64,000 nt of DNA from Bifidobacterium colobi. GTDB lineage: Bacteria; Actinomycetota; Actinomycetes; Actinomycetales; Bifidobacteriaceae. This document shows positions 44,219 to 56,875 of this stretch, piece after piece; positions within the stretch are counted from its first letter, which is position 1; the number at the start of each line of letters is the position of its first letter. The translations under genes were made by a program, and so were the position numbers. The stretch lies in assembly GCF_018555455.1 (NCBI RefSeq), contig NZ_JAFEJU010000001.1, positions 496,001-560,000 of the forward strand. The letters are read 5' to 3'. The notes beneath the pieces are model-generated. The model saw only the letters and a program-made list of their open reading frames with translations, had not been told where the DNA came from and made no database searches.

Positions 44219-44291
44219 GGGGCTATAGCGCAGCTGGTAGCGCATCTGCTTTGCAAGCAGAGGGTCGCCGGTTCGAACCCGGCTAGCTCCA
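44219..44291 (+). tRNA. tRNA-Ala (TGC)
   Basis: This 73-nt cloverleaf has acceptor arms GGGGCTA/TAGCTCC (one G-U), anticodon stem TCTGC/GCAGA with anticodon TGC, and the T-arm GCCGG-TTCGAAC-CCGGC. It lies 50 bp after tRNA-Ile, the same pairing seen after gyrA in Mycobacterium. Confidence 0.97.
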
Positions 44292-44300
44292 CTACCCGAA

Positions 44301-44334
44301 ACCCTTGGAATTGCAACGATTCCGAGGGTTTTTG
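44301..44334 (+). terminator. tRNA operon terminator, CCCTTGGAAT hairpin (copy 1)
   Basis: ACCCTTGGAAT pairs with ATTCCGAGGGT across the loop TGCAACG and is followed by TTTT. The core recurs at 46618-46656. Confidence 0.88.
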
Positions 44335-44531
44335 CGTTCTTTCGCATCGGTCACATTGAGGCAAAATCAGGCGTTTTCGGCGCTCCTAACGGTGCACAAG
44401 TGGTGCACAAGTGGCACACAGGGGATTCACAGGGGCACGCGTGGGGCACGACCCCAATCACACACCATCTCAGCTGCAACATACAATATGCCCGAAGAGA
44501 GAACAGGCAGTTTGCAGAAAAGTGGTTCATC

Positions 44532-46589
44532 ATGACGAATCCTCGCCCGGCGCGCATCGCATCATCGGCGCAGCATGTCTCGGATACTCCGGCATCATCA
44601 CCAGCGATGCCGGCACAAACCAAGCCCAAGCCAACCGGCACCCATTTCACTGCCATCGATGGTCTGCGCGCGTTGGCCATCCTCGGCGTCGTCGCCTACC
44701 ACACCCGCCCATCGCTACTGCAAGGCGGCTTCCTTGGTGTCACCATCTTCTTCGTCATCAGCGGATTCCTCATCACCCGCAGTGTCACTGGCGAACTCAG
44801 CCGCACCGGCACCATCGCCTATGGCACCTACCTTGCCAAGCGAGTGAAGCGACTCGTGCCGCCAACCCTCGTCATCATCGCCTTCACTGCGCTGGCAGCC
44901 TACCTCACCTCGCCAAGTCTCCTGCCGAAAGCCCAAGCTGACGCGCTGCCTTCGCTGTTCTTTGTGAGCAACTGGGTGAATATTTTCCGTCATGTGTCGT
45001 ATTTTGCCGCAGCCGGACTGCCTTCGCCGCTGACGCATCTGTGGTTCCTCGGCGTACTGATGCAGTTCTATCTCATCTGGCCACTGGTGCTGCTCGCGTT
45101 GCATCGCGCCAAGTTACCGCACTATGTGCAGTTGGGCATCGTCGCTGCGCTGACGCTGGCATCAACGCTCGCTATGGCATTCCTCTTCGACCCGAATGCC
45201 ACCGGCAGCCGTTCGTATTATGGCCTGGATACCAGGGCCGCGGAGCTGCTGGCCGGCGCATTGCTGGCGCTGCTCATCACCGATCATCGCCAATCAGCAG
45301 GCGTCAATGCATCTGAGGAGTCAGCCAAGCAAGCCCATCAGGGTACCTTGGGCAATGTGCTGGCCTTGGTGCCATTGGTACTGCTGATTGCCGCGTTCAT
45401 CGCCGCCAAGTCCAGCTGGACAGTGCTCTACCGCGGCGGATACCTGATTGTGGCATTGCTTACCGCGCTGCTGTTGGCGGCGAGCATTGCGCCCGGCAAT
45501 ATGGTGGGTCGCGCGCTATCGGTTCGTCCGCTGAAGTACATTGGTTCACGCTCGTTCTCGCTGTACCTCGTGCATTATCCGATGCTGGAGATGATGAATC
45601 CGGCCACGCGCACCACCAAACTGGCTTGGTGGGAATGGATTGTGCAGGCGCTGGTGCTGTGGCTTGCCACGGAAGTGTTCTATCAGCTGATCGAACGCAC
45701 GATTCGGCTGACTGCCACGGCGGCGCCGACCAAGTCCCGTCATCGCGCACAGGCCAAGCATGACGCACGCATCATCGCGCTGCAGGTACTGCTGGTGTGC
45801 CGCCGCGTCATCATCGTGCTGTGTGCAGTCGGCACCGTGCTGCTGTGTGTGCTGCCGCTGGATTGGGGCGCGATTGCACAGGCGCGATCCGCACAGCTGC
45901 GCCCGGTTACCGCCAAGGTCGAGGCGACGCCGGCACAAACCAAGTCGGCACCAAAGCCTGCGGATAAGTCCGCGCAGCAGTCAGACCAGTCAAGCGAACA
46001 AACCGAAACCCAAGCACAACCCGCCAGCAAACTGGTACCGGTGGCCGAGAAGGTGCCGAATAATCTGGATACTTCCGGTTGGACCTACGACGCAGCCACC
46101 GGCGTATGCAGTGCCGATCCGCTGATCATCAGCGATTCCGTGGAGATGGGTGCGCAGCGTGTGCTGGTGAACACCATGCCGAATGCTGTTCAGGACAATG
46201 AAATTGGCCGCAGTCTGATTGCCTTCCCGTCCACCTACCAGCAGCATATGGCTGCGGGCGATGATAAGCGCGTGGTGATTGCGGCGCTGGGCACCAATAG
46301 TGCCGGGCCGAATCCTGAGCAGTCATTTGAAGACGCGGTGTCTGCGGTGAACGGCAAGGCATTGTATTTCATTACGATTCGCAATCCTGCGATGGATTCC
46401 GAGGGTGTGAATGCGGCCATGCGAGCGGTAGCCGCCCGCCATAAGAACGTTGGCATCATGGATTGGTATGGCTTGAGCGAGGGGCATAGCGAATACTTCT
46501 ATGACGATGGCGTGCACCTGACCATTGGCGAGGGGCTGGGTCGCGAGGCGTACTCGCATATGATCATCCAGGCTTTGTGCGGGCAGTGA
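44532..46589 (+). CDS. OatA-like acyltransferase 3 with SGNH-like domain
   Basis: The protein is 685 residues. The N-terminal acyltransferase-3 domain has about ten to eleven helices (40-430), with IDGLRALAILGVVAYHTRPSLLQGGFLGVTIFFVISGFLIT, including the catalytic His. A Lys/Gln/Ser-rich linker (about 490-530) leads to an extracytoplasmic SGNH-like domain: IISDSVEMGA and, at the C-terminus, YDDGVHLT supplying Asp and His. OatA proteins O-acetylate peptidoglycan and give lysozyme resistance; acylation of another surface glycan is possible. The ribosome site is weak. It is bracketed by matching hairpins. Confidence 0.9.
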   Translation: MTNPRPARIASSAQHVSDTPASSPAMPAQTKPKPTGTHFTAIDGLRALAILGVVAYHTRPSLLQGGFLGVTIFFVISGFLITRSVTGELSRTGTIAYGTYLAKRVKRLVPPTLVIIAFTALAAYLTSPSLLPKAQADALPSLFFVSNWVNIFRHVSYFAAAGLPSPLTHLWFLGVLMQFYLIWPLVLLALHRAKLPHYVQLGIVAALTLASTLAMAFLFDPNATGSRSYYGLDTRAAELLAGALLALLITDHRQSAGVNASEESAKQAHQGTLGNVLALVPLVLLIAAFIAAKSSWTVLYRGGYLIVALLTALLLAASIAPGNMVGRALSVRPLKYIGSRSFSLYLVHYPMLEMMNPATRTTKLAWWEWIVQALVLWLATEVFYQLIERTIRLTATAAPTKSRHRAQAKHDARIIALQVLLVCRRVIIVLCAVGTVLLCVLPLDWGAIAQARSAQLRPVTAKVEATPAQTKSAPKPADKSAQQSDQSSEQTETQAQPASKLVPVAEKVPNNLDTSGWTYDAATGVCSADPLIISDSVEMGAQRVLVNTMPNAVQDNEIGRSLIAFPSTYQQHMAAGDDKRVVIAALGTNSAGPNPEQSFEDAVSAVNGKALYFITIRNPAMDSEGVNAAMRAVAARHKNVGIMDWYGLSEGHSEYFYDDGVHLTIGEGLGREAYSHMIIQALCGQ

Positions 46590-46617
46590 TTGTAAGGATT
46601 GACTGCTAAGCACACAT

Positions 46618-46656
46618 CGGAATCCCTTGGAATTACAGCGATTCCAAGGGATTCCG
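46618..46656 (+). terminator. Acyltransferase terminator, CCCTTGGAAT hairpin (copy 2)
   Basis: A perfect 16-bp stem (46618-46633 and 46641-46656) has the loop TACAGCG, close to the tRNA-Ala terminator loop. Confidence 0.85.
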
Positions 46657-46667
46657 CTTCTGCAAAC

Positions 46668-46735
46668 ACCCTCTTTTGACACAGCGTCAAAAGAGGGTTT
46701 ACAATATGCCGTGAGAGAAATTGACGCTTCGTCAA
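46668..46735. promoter_or_regulatory. Two TTGAC-N5-GTCAA operator-like sites
   Basis: Site A, TTGACACAGCGTCAA (46676-46690), sits inside a perfect 13-bp hairpin (46668-46698). Site B, TTGACGCTTCGTCAA, is at 46721-46735. Their centres are 45 bp apart, upstream of the DUF5692 gene. Confidence 0.7.
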
Positions 46736-46862
46736 CAATGCGTGTTCCGCAACGATTGCGGCAGCACAGCACCTCGAGCCAAGCGCCAATAGCCCGGCCC
46801 GGCATCCAACGAGGGATGACGAGCGCAGGGCACAGCAACTAGGACACTCGGAAAGGACCGTT

Positions 46863-47837
46863 ATGCTGTTTCAGGTCTACGGCGACAATGCCGTCTACCA
46901 ATGGATCGGATGGATTCTCGTATTCTGCTGCCTTATCGGCGCCAATGAGCTGGCCCGCCGCACCAAAACCGGCGGCGTGGTGGCGTTCCTGGTCATCCCC
47001 GCAATCCTGACCGTCTACTTCATCACCATCTACACGGCCGCCGCCATGGGTGCCGAGTGGGCCTTGAACAACCCGACCTACGTGCACATGACCTCATGGT
47101 TCCATTACGCCAAGTTGTATGCGGCCACCATCGGCTGCATCGGCTTCATGGCCCTCAAATACAAGTGGGGCTCCATCGGAAAGTCGCACTGGTTCAAGTG
47201 CTTCCCGTTCGTCATCGTGGCCATCAACATCCTGATCGCCGTGGTCTCCGACTTTGAATCCGCCATCCGCGGCTGGGGCGGCACCTGGGTCTCCACCGAA
47301 GGCGTGACCCTGTACGGCGGTTGGCACAACGTGTTCAACGGCGTGGCCGGCATTCTCAACATCTTCTGTATGACCGGCTGGTTCGGCATCTACGCCTCCA
47401 AGAAGAAGGACGATATGCTCTGGCCGGACATGACCTGGGTGTTCATCGTGGCCTACGATCTGTGGAACTTCTGCTACACCTACAACTGCCTGCCCACCCA
47501 CTCCTGGTACTGCGGCCTCGCACTGCTGCTGGCCCCGACTGTGGCCAACTTCTTCTGGAACAAGGGCGGCTGGATTCAGAACCGCGCGTTCACGCTGGCC
47601 ATCTGGTGCATGTTCGCCCAGGTGTTCCCGATGTTCCAGGATTACTCCGTGTTCTCCACCCAGTCCGTGAACAACCCGAACGTGAACCTCGTGGTGTCGC
47701 TGATCGCACTCGTGGCCAACGTGCTGGCTCTGGGCTACATCCTCATCCGCGCCAAGAAGCAGGGGATCAACCCGTGGATGAAGGAAGTCTTCAAGGGTAC
47801 GAAGGATTATGAGCAGGCTATCGCCCGCGCTGCGTGA
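46863..47837 (+). CDS. DUF5692 family multi-pass membrane protein
   Basis: This 324-residue protein has about eight to nine hydrophobic segments, rich in Trp and Tyr (WPDMTWVFIVAYDLWNFCYTYNCLPTHSWYCGLALLL). It resembles DUF5692, found in gut anaerobes; function is unknown. A strong ribosome site (GAAAGGA) precedes the start. Two identical-architecture operators upstream imply a dedicated regulator, which is not next door. Terminator at 47906-47937. Confidence 0.8.
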   Translation: MLFQVYGDNAVYQWIGWILVFCCLIGANELARRTKTGGVVAFLVIPAILTVYFITIYTAAAMGAEWALNNPTYVHMTSWFHYAKLYAATIGCIGFMALKYKWGSIGKSHWFKCFPFVIVAINILIAVVSDFESAIRGWGGTWVSTEGVTLYGGWHNVFNGVAGILNIFCMTGWFGIYASKKKDDMLWPDMTWVFIVAYDLWNFCYTYNCLPTHSWYCGLALLLAPTVANFFWNKGGWIQNRAFTLAIWCMFAQVFPMFQDYSVFSTQSVNNPNVNLVVSLIALVANVLALGYILIRAKKQGINPWMKEVFKGTKDYEQAIARAA

Positions 47838-47905
47838 GGTCCGTCTCACGGCTGCATATCGTGTGGCACTGCCCGTGGCTACTGCGTAACTGCCATATAG
47901 CACAT

Positions 47906-47937
47906 GCGCTGGCGTCTCGTTTGTGGGACGCCAGCGC
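47906..47937. terminator. Terminator hairpin with TCGTTTGTGG loop (copy 1)
   Basis: An 11-bp stem GCGCTGGCGTC/GACGCCAGCGC is followed by TGTTTCTTTC. The same loop recurs in a decayed hairpin at 49917-49940. Confidence 0.8.
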
Positions 47938-47989
47938 TGTTTCTTTCTCACCCCCGATTTGCAAGTTGCGCCCCGCCCGGGCACCACTA

Positions 47990-48667
47990 TCACCGCATAC
48001 GAGAGTTGTAATCCCTGCGAACAGCGCTAAGCGCAGCCGCAGCTTCCTGCTCAAAGCCACGAGCACCACCGCGAACGGCAGTCGCCGCGCATGACACGGC
48101 CGCGAACGAAGCTTCCACGCCACGCCCGTCTGCGTGGAAGTTCGCCGCATACAGAGGATCGATGCCGAAATCATCCGCAGTCTGTACTGCGTCGATGTTG
48201 GCACCAAGGAATACGAACTCCCAATGGTACTGTTCGCGTTCATGCGCAATCATCTTGCGCACCTTCGGCAGTGTGTATCGGTGGCTCGCGTTCTCATAAC
48301 CATCAGTGATAATCACGAACAGCACACGGTCGGCACGGTAAGGTGCGGCCGTATGACGTTGCCGGGAAACCACACGGTCAATAGTCGAGCCGACGGCATC
48401 CAACAGGGCGGTGCTACCGCGAGCCCAATAATCGTCCTGCGTCAAATCCTTGACCGCACGCAGATCAATATGATCATGCAGTGTTTGCATACGATGATCG
48501 AACAGCACGGTCGTCACCGAGCAATCACCAGGGATCGCTCGCTGCTTGGCGAGCATGCTGTTGAATCCGCCAATGGTGTCGGATTCGAGGCCGGACATCG
48601 ACCCGCTTCGATCCACAATAAACACGAGTTCCGTACGGTTGGCATTGGTGTTGTTCGTCATCGTCAT
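47990..48667 (-). CDS. VWA-domain protein
   Basis: This 225-residue soluble von Willebrand factor A domain protein has the MIDAS motif D19-x-S21-x-S23 (FIVDRSGSMSG), GSTALLDAV and IITDGYENAS. It resembles the TerY/YwmD-like cytosolic VWA proteins. The start (MTMTNN) follows AAAGGA; longer N-terminal extensions are rejected. It lies 112 bp after the macro-domain gene on the same strand and is probably in an operon with it. Partner and role are unknown. Confidence 0.85.
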   Translation of the reverse strand: MTMTNNTNANRTELVFIVDRSGSMSGLESDTIGGFNSMLAKQRAIPGDCSVTTVLFDHRMQTLHDHIDLRAVKDLTQDDYWARGSTALLDAVGSTIDRVVSRQRHTAAPYRADRVLFVIITDGYENASHRYTLPKVRKMIAHEREQYHWEFVFLGANIDAVQTADDFGIDPLYAANFHADGRGVEASFAAVSCAATAVRGGARGFEQEAAAALSAVRRDYNSRMR

Positions 48668-48779
48668 GATGCATCCTTTCCCTATATTTCGGCGCTGTAT
48701 GTGCCGAAGATGGGATAAGCATCGCATCATCGAAACCGGCATTGGTCGCTTCGCAAGCGACATTGCTCACGACAAACGA

Positions 48780-49871
48780 TTACTGTCCGAGCAGAGGCTG
48801 ATCGTACCGGAATAGCGATTCATTGATGGTAAACACATCAAAAATGCCGTGAGCAATGAAGAACTCCACGATAACATCGAACTTCACACTGTGCGAGAGC
48901 GCATAACCGGCACAAGCCAACAGGTCTTCCGTTTCATCGATATCCAGCCGCAGGGAAATCGCTAATGCCAGCACAGTTTTCTTACTCGGCATGTACCCGT
49001 TGCCACAACGTATTTTCGAGAACAGCTTCCGGCTGATATTCGCTCGCTTGTACACATCCACATCGGAATAACCTTTGGCATCGATGATTCGCATCAGAAT
49101 CACGTTGAAAGGCTCATCCAGATCGGAGAGGATCTCGTCTTCGGGATAATGAGGCGATTGAAGCCCAGCAGATGGGGAGGCCGAGGTCTGCCGGGCGGCC
49201 GGGGCGGAGGATGGAGACATCGCACGTGGCGCATGCGCGGACGATTCTTCACCCACGCCACCAACCGCGAATGCTCCGCGATAGCCGAGATCGCGCATTT
49301 CCTGCACGCGGGAACTTGGCCGGCCTTCATGTTCGGCCACATAATGGTCGTCGATGTATGACTGAATCTGCCGGTCAAGTTCCGTGCCGGCATCGAAAGC
49401 GGCACGGTCGAATATGCACAGATATACGTCGAGGTCTGTGTTCGATTGTTCAAGATAATCTCGGATTTCGTCAACGGCCACACGAAGCGCTTCCGCTTTG
49501 GGATAGCCAAAAATACCGCTGGAAATCAGCGGGAACGCAATGCTCTCGCAACCCAAATCGGAAGCCAGCTTCAACGAGTTGCGGTAGCAGGCGCGCAGCA
49601 ATCGTTCCTCGCCATGGTTGCCGCCCTGCCAAATCGGACCGGCCGTATGAATCACATACCGCGCAGGCAAATCGAACCCAGGGGTGGCCACAGCATCGCC
49701 GGTATGGATAGGGGAGAGCCGATCACATGCCTCCTGCAATCGACGTGCGCCAGCTGCACGAAAAATAGCGCCGCACACACCGCCGCCCATCAGCAGTCGG
49801 GTATTCGCGGCATTCACGATGGCATCCACTCGCATTCGCGTAATATCCTGCCGAACCAATTGCAATGGCAT
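48780..49871 (-). CDS. Macro-domain protein with C-terminal helical, HTH-like domain
   Basis: The protein is 363 residues. The N-terminal macro domain (1-170) has VNAANTRLLMGGGVCGAIFRAAG (Asn20 and Gly-rich loop) and FPLISSGIFGYP, as in O-acetyl-ADP-ribose deacetylases. A Ser/Pro/Ala-rich linker (about 205-245) precedes a helical region (about 255-363; DVYKRANISRKLFSKIRCGNGYMPSKKTVLALAISLRL) that looks like a lambda-repressor-type helix-turn-helix. It may remove ADP-ribose marks or sense ADP-ribose. The start (MPLQLV) lies behind GAAGGAG. Confidence 0.85.
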   Translation of the reverse strand: MPLQLVRQDITRMRVDAIVNAANTRLLMGGGVCGAIFRAAGARRLQEACDRLSPIHTGDAVATPGFDLPARYVIHTAGPIWQGGNHGEERLLRACYRNSLKLASDLGCESIAFPLISSGIFGYPKAEALRVAVDEIRDYLEQSNTDLDVYLCIFDRAAFDAGTELDRQIQSYIDDHYVAEHEGRPSSRVQEMRDLGYRGAFAVGGVGEESSAHAPRAMSPSSAPAARQTSASPSAGLQSPHYPEDEILSDLDEPFNVILMRIIDAKGYSDVDVYKRANISRKLFSKIRCGNGYMPSKKTVLALAISLRLDIDETEDLLACAGYALSHSVKFDVIVEFFIAHGIFDVFTINESLFRYDQPLLGQ

Positions 49872-49916
49872 GCGTGGCTCCTTCGCGTAATGAACTCTGT
49901 GACCAGCTCTATGGTA

Positions 49917-49940
49917 TGGCGTCTCGTTTGTGGGATGCCA
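49917..49940. repeat. Decayed TCGTTTGTGG-loop hairpin (copy 2)
   Basis: TGGCGTC/GATGCCA surrounds the same 10-base loop as 47906-47937. It lies upstream of the macro-domain gene, so the two copies bracket the macro/VWA pair in direct orientation. Confidence 0.65.
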
Positions 49941-50041
49941 GCGCATTGTTGCCGCAGTGTCCACCTAGTGAGGAATCTCGCAGGCAACTCTTGAGCGTTT
50001 CCAGAGTTCACGCCTACAATCGAAAGCGTCTTATTCAATAG

Positions 50042-51412
<1,371 letters not shown>

Positions 51413-51440
51413 CGTGTAACCGCTGAATAACCCTTAATTA

Positions 51441-51488
51441 CGTCCGTATGTACGCGCAGTTCACGGACCTTGCGCGTACATACGGACG
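51441..51488 (+). terminator. gdhA terminator, GTATGTACGCGCA family (copy 1)
   Basis: A perfect 18-bp stem (51441-51458 and 51471-51488) has a 12-base loop and is followed by TTTTTG. Confidence 0.92.
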
Positions 51489-51506
51489 TTTTTGTTGTCC
51501 AAATCA

Positions 51507-51550
51507 TCCGTATGTACGCGCAGCATTCGTTATTTGCGCGTACATACGGA
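51507..51550 (-). terminator. lacZ terminator, GTATGTACGCGCA family (copy 2)
   Basis: A perfect 16-bp stem with a 12-base loop carries the same arms as copy 1. It lies 37 bp past the lacZ stop on the minus strand. Confidence 0.85.
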
Positions 51551-51587
51551 CAAAAACCGAGGTCCCGGCCTCAACTACAGCAGTTCC

Positions 51588-55025
<3,438 letters not shown>

Positions 55026-55060
55026 TCACCCTGTGTGACGCGCACTATCGGAGGTACCGT

Positions 55061-56083
55061 ATGACAGCAACGAAGAACAAGGTAACCATCAGGGATGTGG
55101 CCCGCTTGGCCGGCGTCTCCTATGGCACAGTGTCGCGGTATCTCAACGGCAATGAGCATGTTTCCGAGCGTGCCGCGCAACGCATCGCACAAGCCATCGA
55201 GGAATCCCAGTACACCCCGAACAATGCCGCACGATCATTGGCCCAGCAGCGTACCTCCACCATTGCGTTTATCGTGCAGGTCGAATCCATCTTCACGTTG
55301 CTTCAGGCGAGCACTACGGCCGCCATGGCGGAGGCCAATCAGATCCTAGGCGACGCCGGATATCAGATGGTCACACTCATCGCCAATTCCGACGATTCCA
55401 CACATCGCATCGCACAGTTGGTGCACAGCGACTTCGCCGACGGCTATCTGCTGTTCTCCTTAAGCGAGGATGATTCACTCGCCAAGATCTTCCGCACCGC
55501 CCACCGTCCGGTGGTGCTCTCTGAAGCGAGCGACCGCAGCACTGATGTCTCCTATCCGGCTGTGGATTTCGCCAATGCCGATGGCCAGCGCGATATCACA
55601 CGTTTCCTGCTCGACCGAGGAAAGACCCGATTGGCATACGTGTGCGGCCCGGGATACTCACCCTCATCCAGCAAACGATTGCAAGGCTTCAAACAAGCCA
55701 TGGGAAGTCGTTACGATGACAATCGTGTGTATTACGCGGATGATTGGGAAATCACCAGCGGCGAGATGGCGGCTGCGGCTTTCGAGCCGATACTGCATGA
55801 TCTCGATGGCATTGTGTGCGCCAACGACAATATTGCCATCGGTGTGATCAATCAGCTGCATCGAATGGGGTATCGCGTACCTGAGGATATCGCGGTCACT
55901 GGATTCGATGATTCACCTATCGCCACGATGATGGATCCGAAACTCACCACCGTGCGGCAGGATTCCTGGATGCATGGGCGTGCGATGTCCCAGCTGCTGC
56001 TCAGCATGCTGCGCGGCGAGACCGTGGGCCCTCATACCGTCACGCTGCTGCCCACCGAGATTGTGACCCGGCAGTCAGCGTAG
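55061..56083 (+). CDS. LacI-family regulator divergent from lacZ
   Basis: This 340-residue repressor has an N-terminal helix-turn-helix (VTIRDVARLAGVSYGTVSRYLNG) and the hinge NNAARSLAQQRTSTIAF. The effector domain includes RDITRFLLDRGKTRLAYVCGP and IAVTGFDDSPIATMMDPKLTTVRQD. It probably represses lacZ in the absence of a galactoside inducer. The start is set by the ribosome site GGAGG, six bases before ATG. Terminator copy at 56142-56189. Confidence 0.93.
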   Translation: MTATKNKVTIRDVARLAGVSYGTVSRYLNGNEHVSERAAQRIAQAIEESQYTPNNAARSLAQQRTSTIAFIVQVESIFTLLQASTTAAMAEANQILGDAGYQMVTLIANSDDSTHRIAQLVHSDFADGYLLFSLSEDDSLAKIFRTAHRPVVLSEASDRSTDVSYPAVDFANADGQRDITRFLLDRGKTRLAYVCGPGYSPSSSKRLQGFKQAMGSRYDDNRVYYADDWEITSGEMAAAAFEPILHDLDGIVCANDNIAIGVINQLHRMGYRVPEDIAVTGFDDSPIATMMDPKLTTVRQDSWMHGRAMSQLLLSMLRGETVGPHTVTLLPTEIVTRQSA

Positions 56084-56141
56084 GCTGCGTGCACGATGTA
56101 CGCACATGCGCAAGCCTTCTGGCACAGTTTCCAACCTAATT

Positions 56142-56189
56142 CGTCTGTATGTACGCGCACCATACATGAGTTGCGCGAACATACGGATG
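56142..56189 (+). terminator. lacI terminator, GTATGTACGCGCA family (copy 3)
   Basis: Arms 56142-56159 and 56172-56189 keep 18 positions and a 12-base loop with two G-U pairs and one mismatch; TTTTTT follows. Confidence 0.88.
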
Positions 56190-56223
56190 TTTTTTGACGT
56201 ACCATCCTCACATACAGCAAACG

Positions 56224-56254
56224 GGTGCTGCGATTGAGGTTATCGCAGCACCCT
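56224..56254 (-). terminator. Orphan hairpin, probable terminator of a lost minus-strand gene
   Basis: A 12-bp perfect stem, GGGTGCTGCGAT/ATCGCAGCACCC, has a 7-base loop. Just upstream on the minus strand, the complement of about 56284-56301 reads AGAVKE-stop, like the usual end of an ABC sugar permease. Confidence 0.55.
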
Positions 56255-56291
56255 CGAGGAAGGAAAGTAGAGACAGGAGCGGTTACTCCTT

Positions 56292-56725
56292 GACGGCGCC
56301 GGCACCGCACTGGACACCGGACTGAAGGTCACCGCCGATGACTACCGCATTGATTTCACCGTGCGCCGCACCGATGGTGAGGATGGCCTGGTGATTGATT
56401 TCGGTGCGATCACCGGGTCTGTTACTTCCGCTGGTCATTCGGCGACTGGGGCAACAAGTACTACATTCTGAAGCGCGTGGGCGATGGTATTCAGGATGAG
56501 ACAGTGCCCGCGGTTGAGGGTGGCGTGGAATCGAACTTGGATTGTGACGCTCCCGTACTGTCTGGCGGCAGCCACGGCACCGCCACCGTGCTTGCGGCGG
56601 CTTTGGATGCGGGCAAGCCGTTCGAGCCGGCGCCTGTCCAGCCGCAAACGGTTGTGGCGGCCGCCGACTTGTCTGACTGGCAGGCTGAGCCGTATTCCTT
56701 CACTGCGTTCCAATTGCCGGCGTGA
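56292..56725 (+). pseudogene. Frameshifted C-terminal remnant of a glycoside hydrolase (arabinofuranosidase-like)
   Basis: The first frame encodes DYRIDFTVRRTDGEDGLVIDFG. After a frameshift near 56418-56423, a second frame gives YFRWSFGDWGNKYYILKRVG, then a long tail ending WQAEPYSFTAFQLPA and a stop. The pattern is that of the C-terminal half of bifidobacterial alpha-L-arabinofuranosidase-like (GH51) enzymes. The catalytic part and start are missing. It lies between two LacI genes and next to what looks like an ABC permease tail, so a sugar locus appears to have been deleted. The family name is an impression, not a search result. Confidence 0.65.
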
Positions 56726-56728
56726 TTC

Positions 56729-56784
56729 CTCCACAGGCTCCCCGTGTCAGAGGAGCTGGATCGCGGCGAGACTGAGGGGAGTGG
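56729..56784. repeat. Degenerate CTCCCTC-type intergenic repeat
   Basis: GGCTCCCCGTGTCAGAGGAG is followed by GCGGCGAGACTGAGGGGA, parallel to the element at 29868-29957. Confidence 0.5.
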
Positions 56785-56798
56785 GCATCGCGTGACAC

Positions 56799-56851
56799 GT
56801 AACGATGTCAAAACCCGCAATGTAACGATAAACCACCCTGTTTTGTATAGT
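56799..56851 (+). promoter_or_regulatory. Promoter region of the third LacI gene
   Basis: Two GTAACGAT direct repeats (56799-56806 and 56822-56829) precede a TATAGT -10 candidate (56846-56851). Their complements read ATCGTTAC, close to the core of the other LacI sites. Confidence 0.45.
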
Positions 56852-56875
56852 TGGTGAACAGCAAAGGGGTTTTCT

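Noticed and set aside
44300-44531. Integrase remnant or att site downstream of tRNA-Ala
   Set aside because: GTGCACAAGTGG repeats are present, but no integrase-like peptide or copy of the tRNA 3' end was found; only the bracketing hairpins were kept as a finding.
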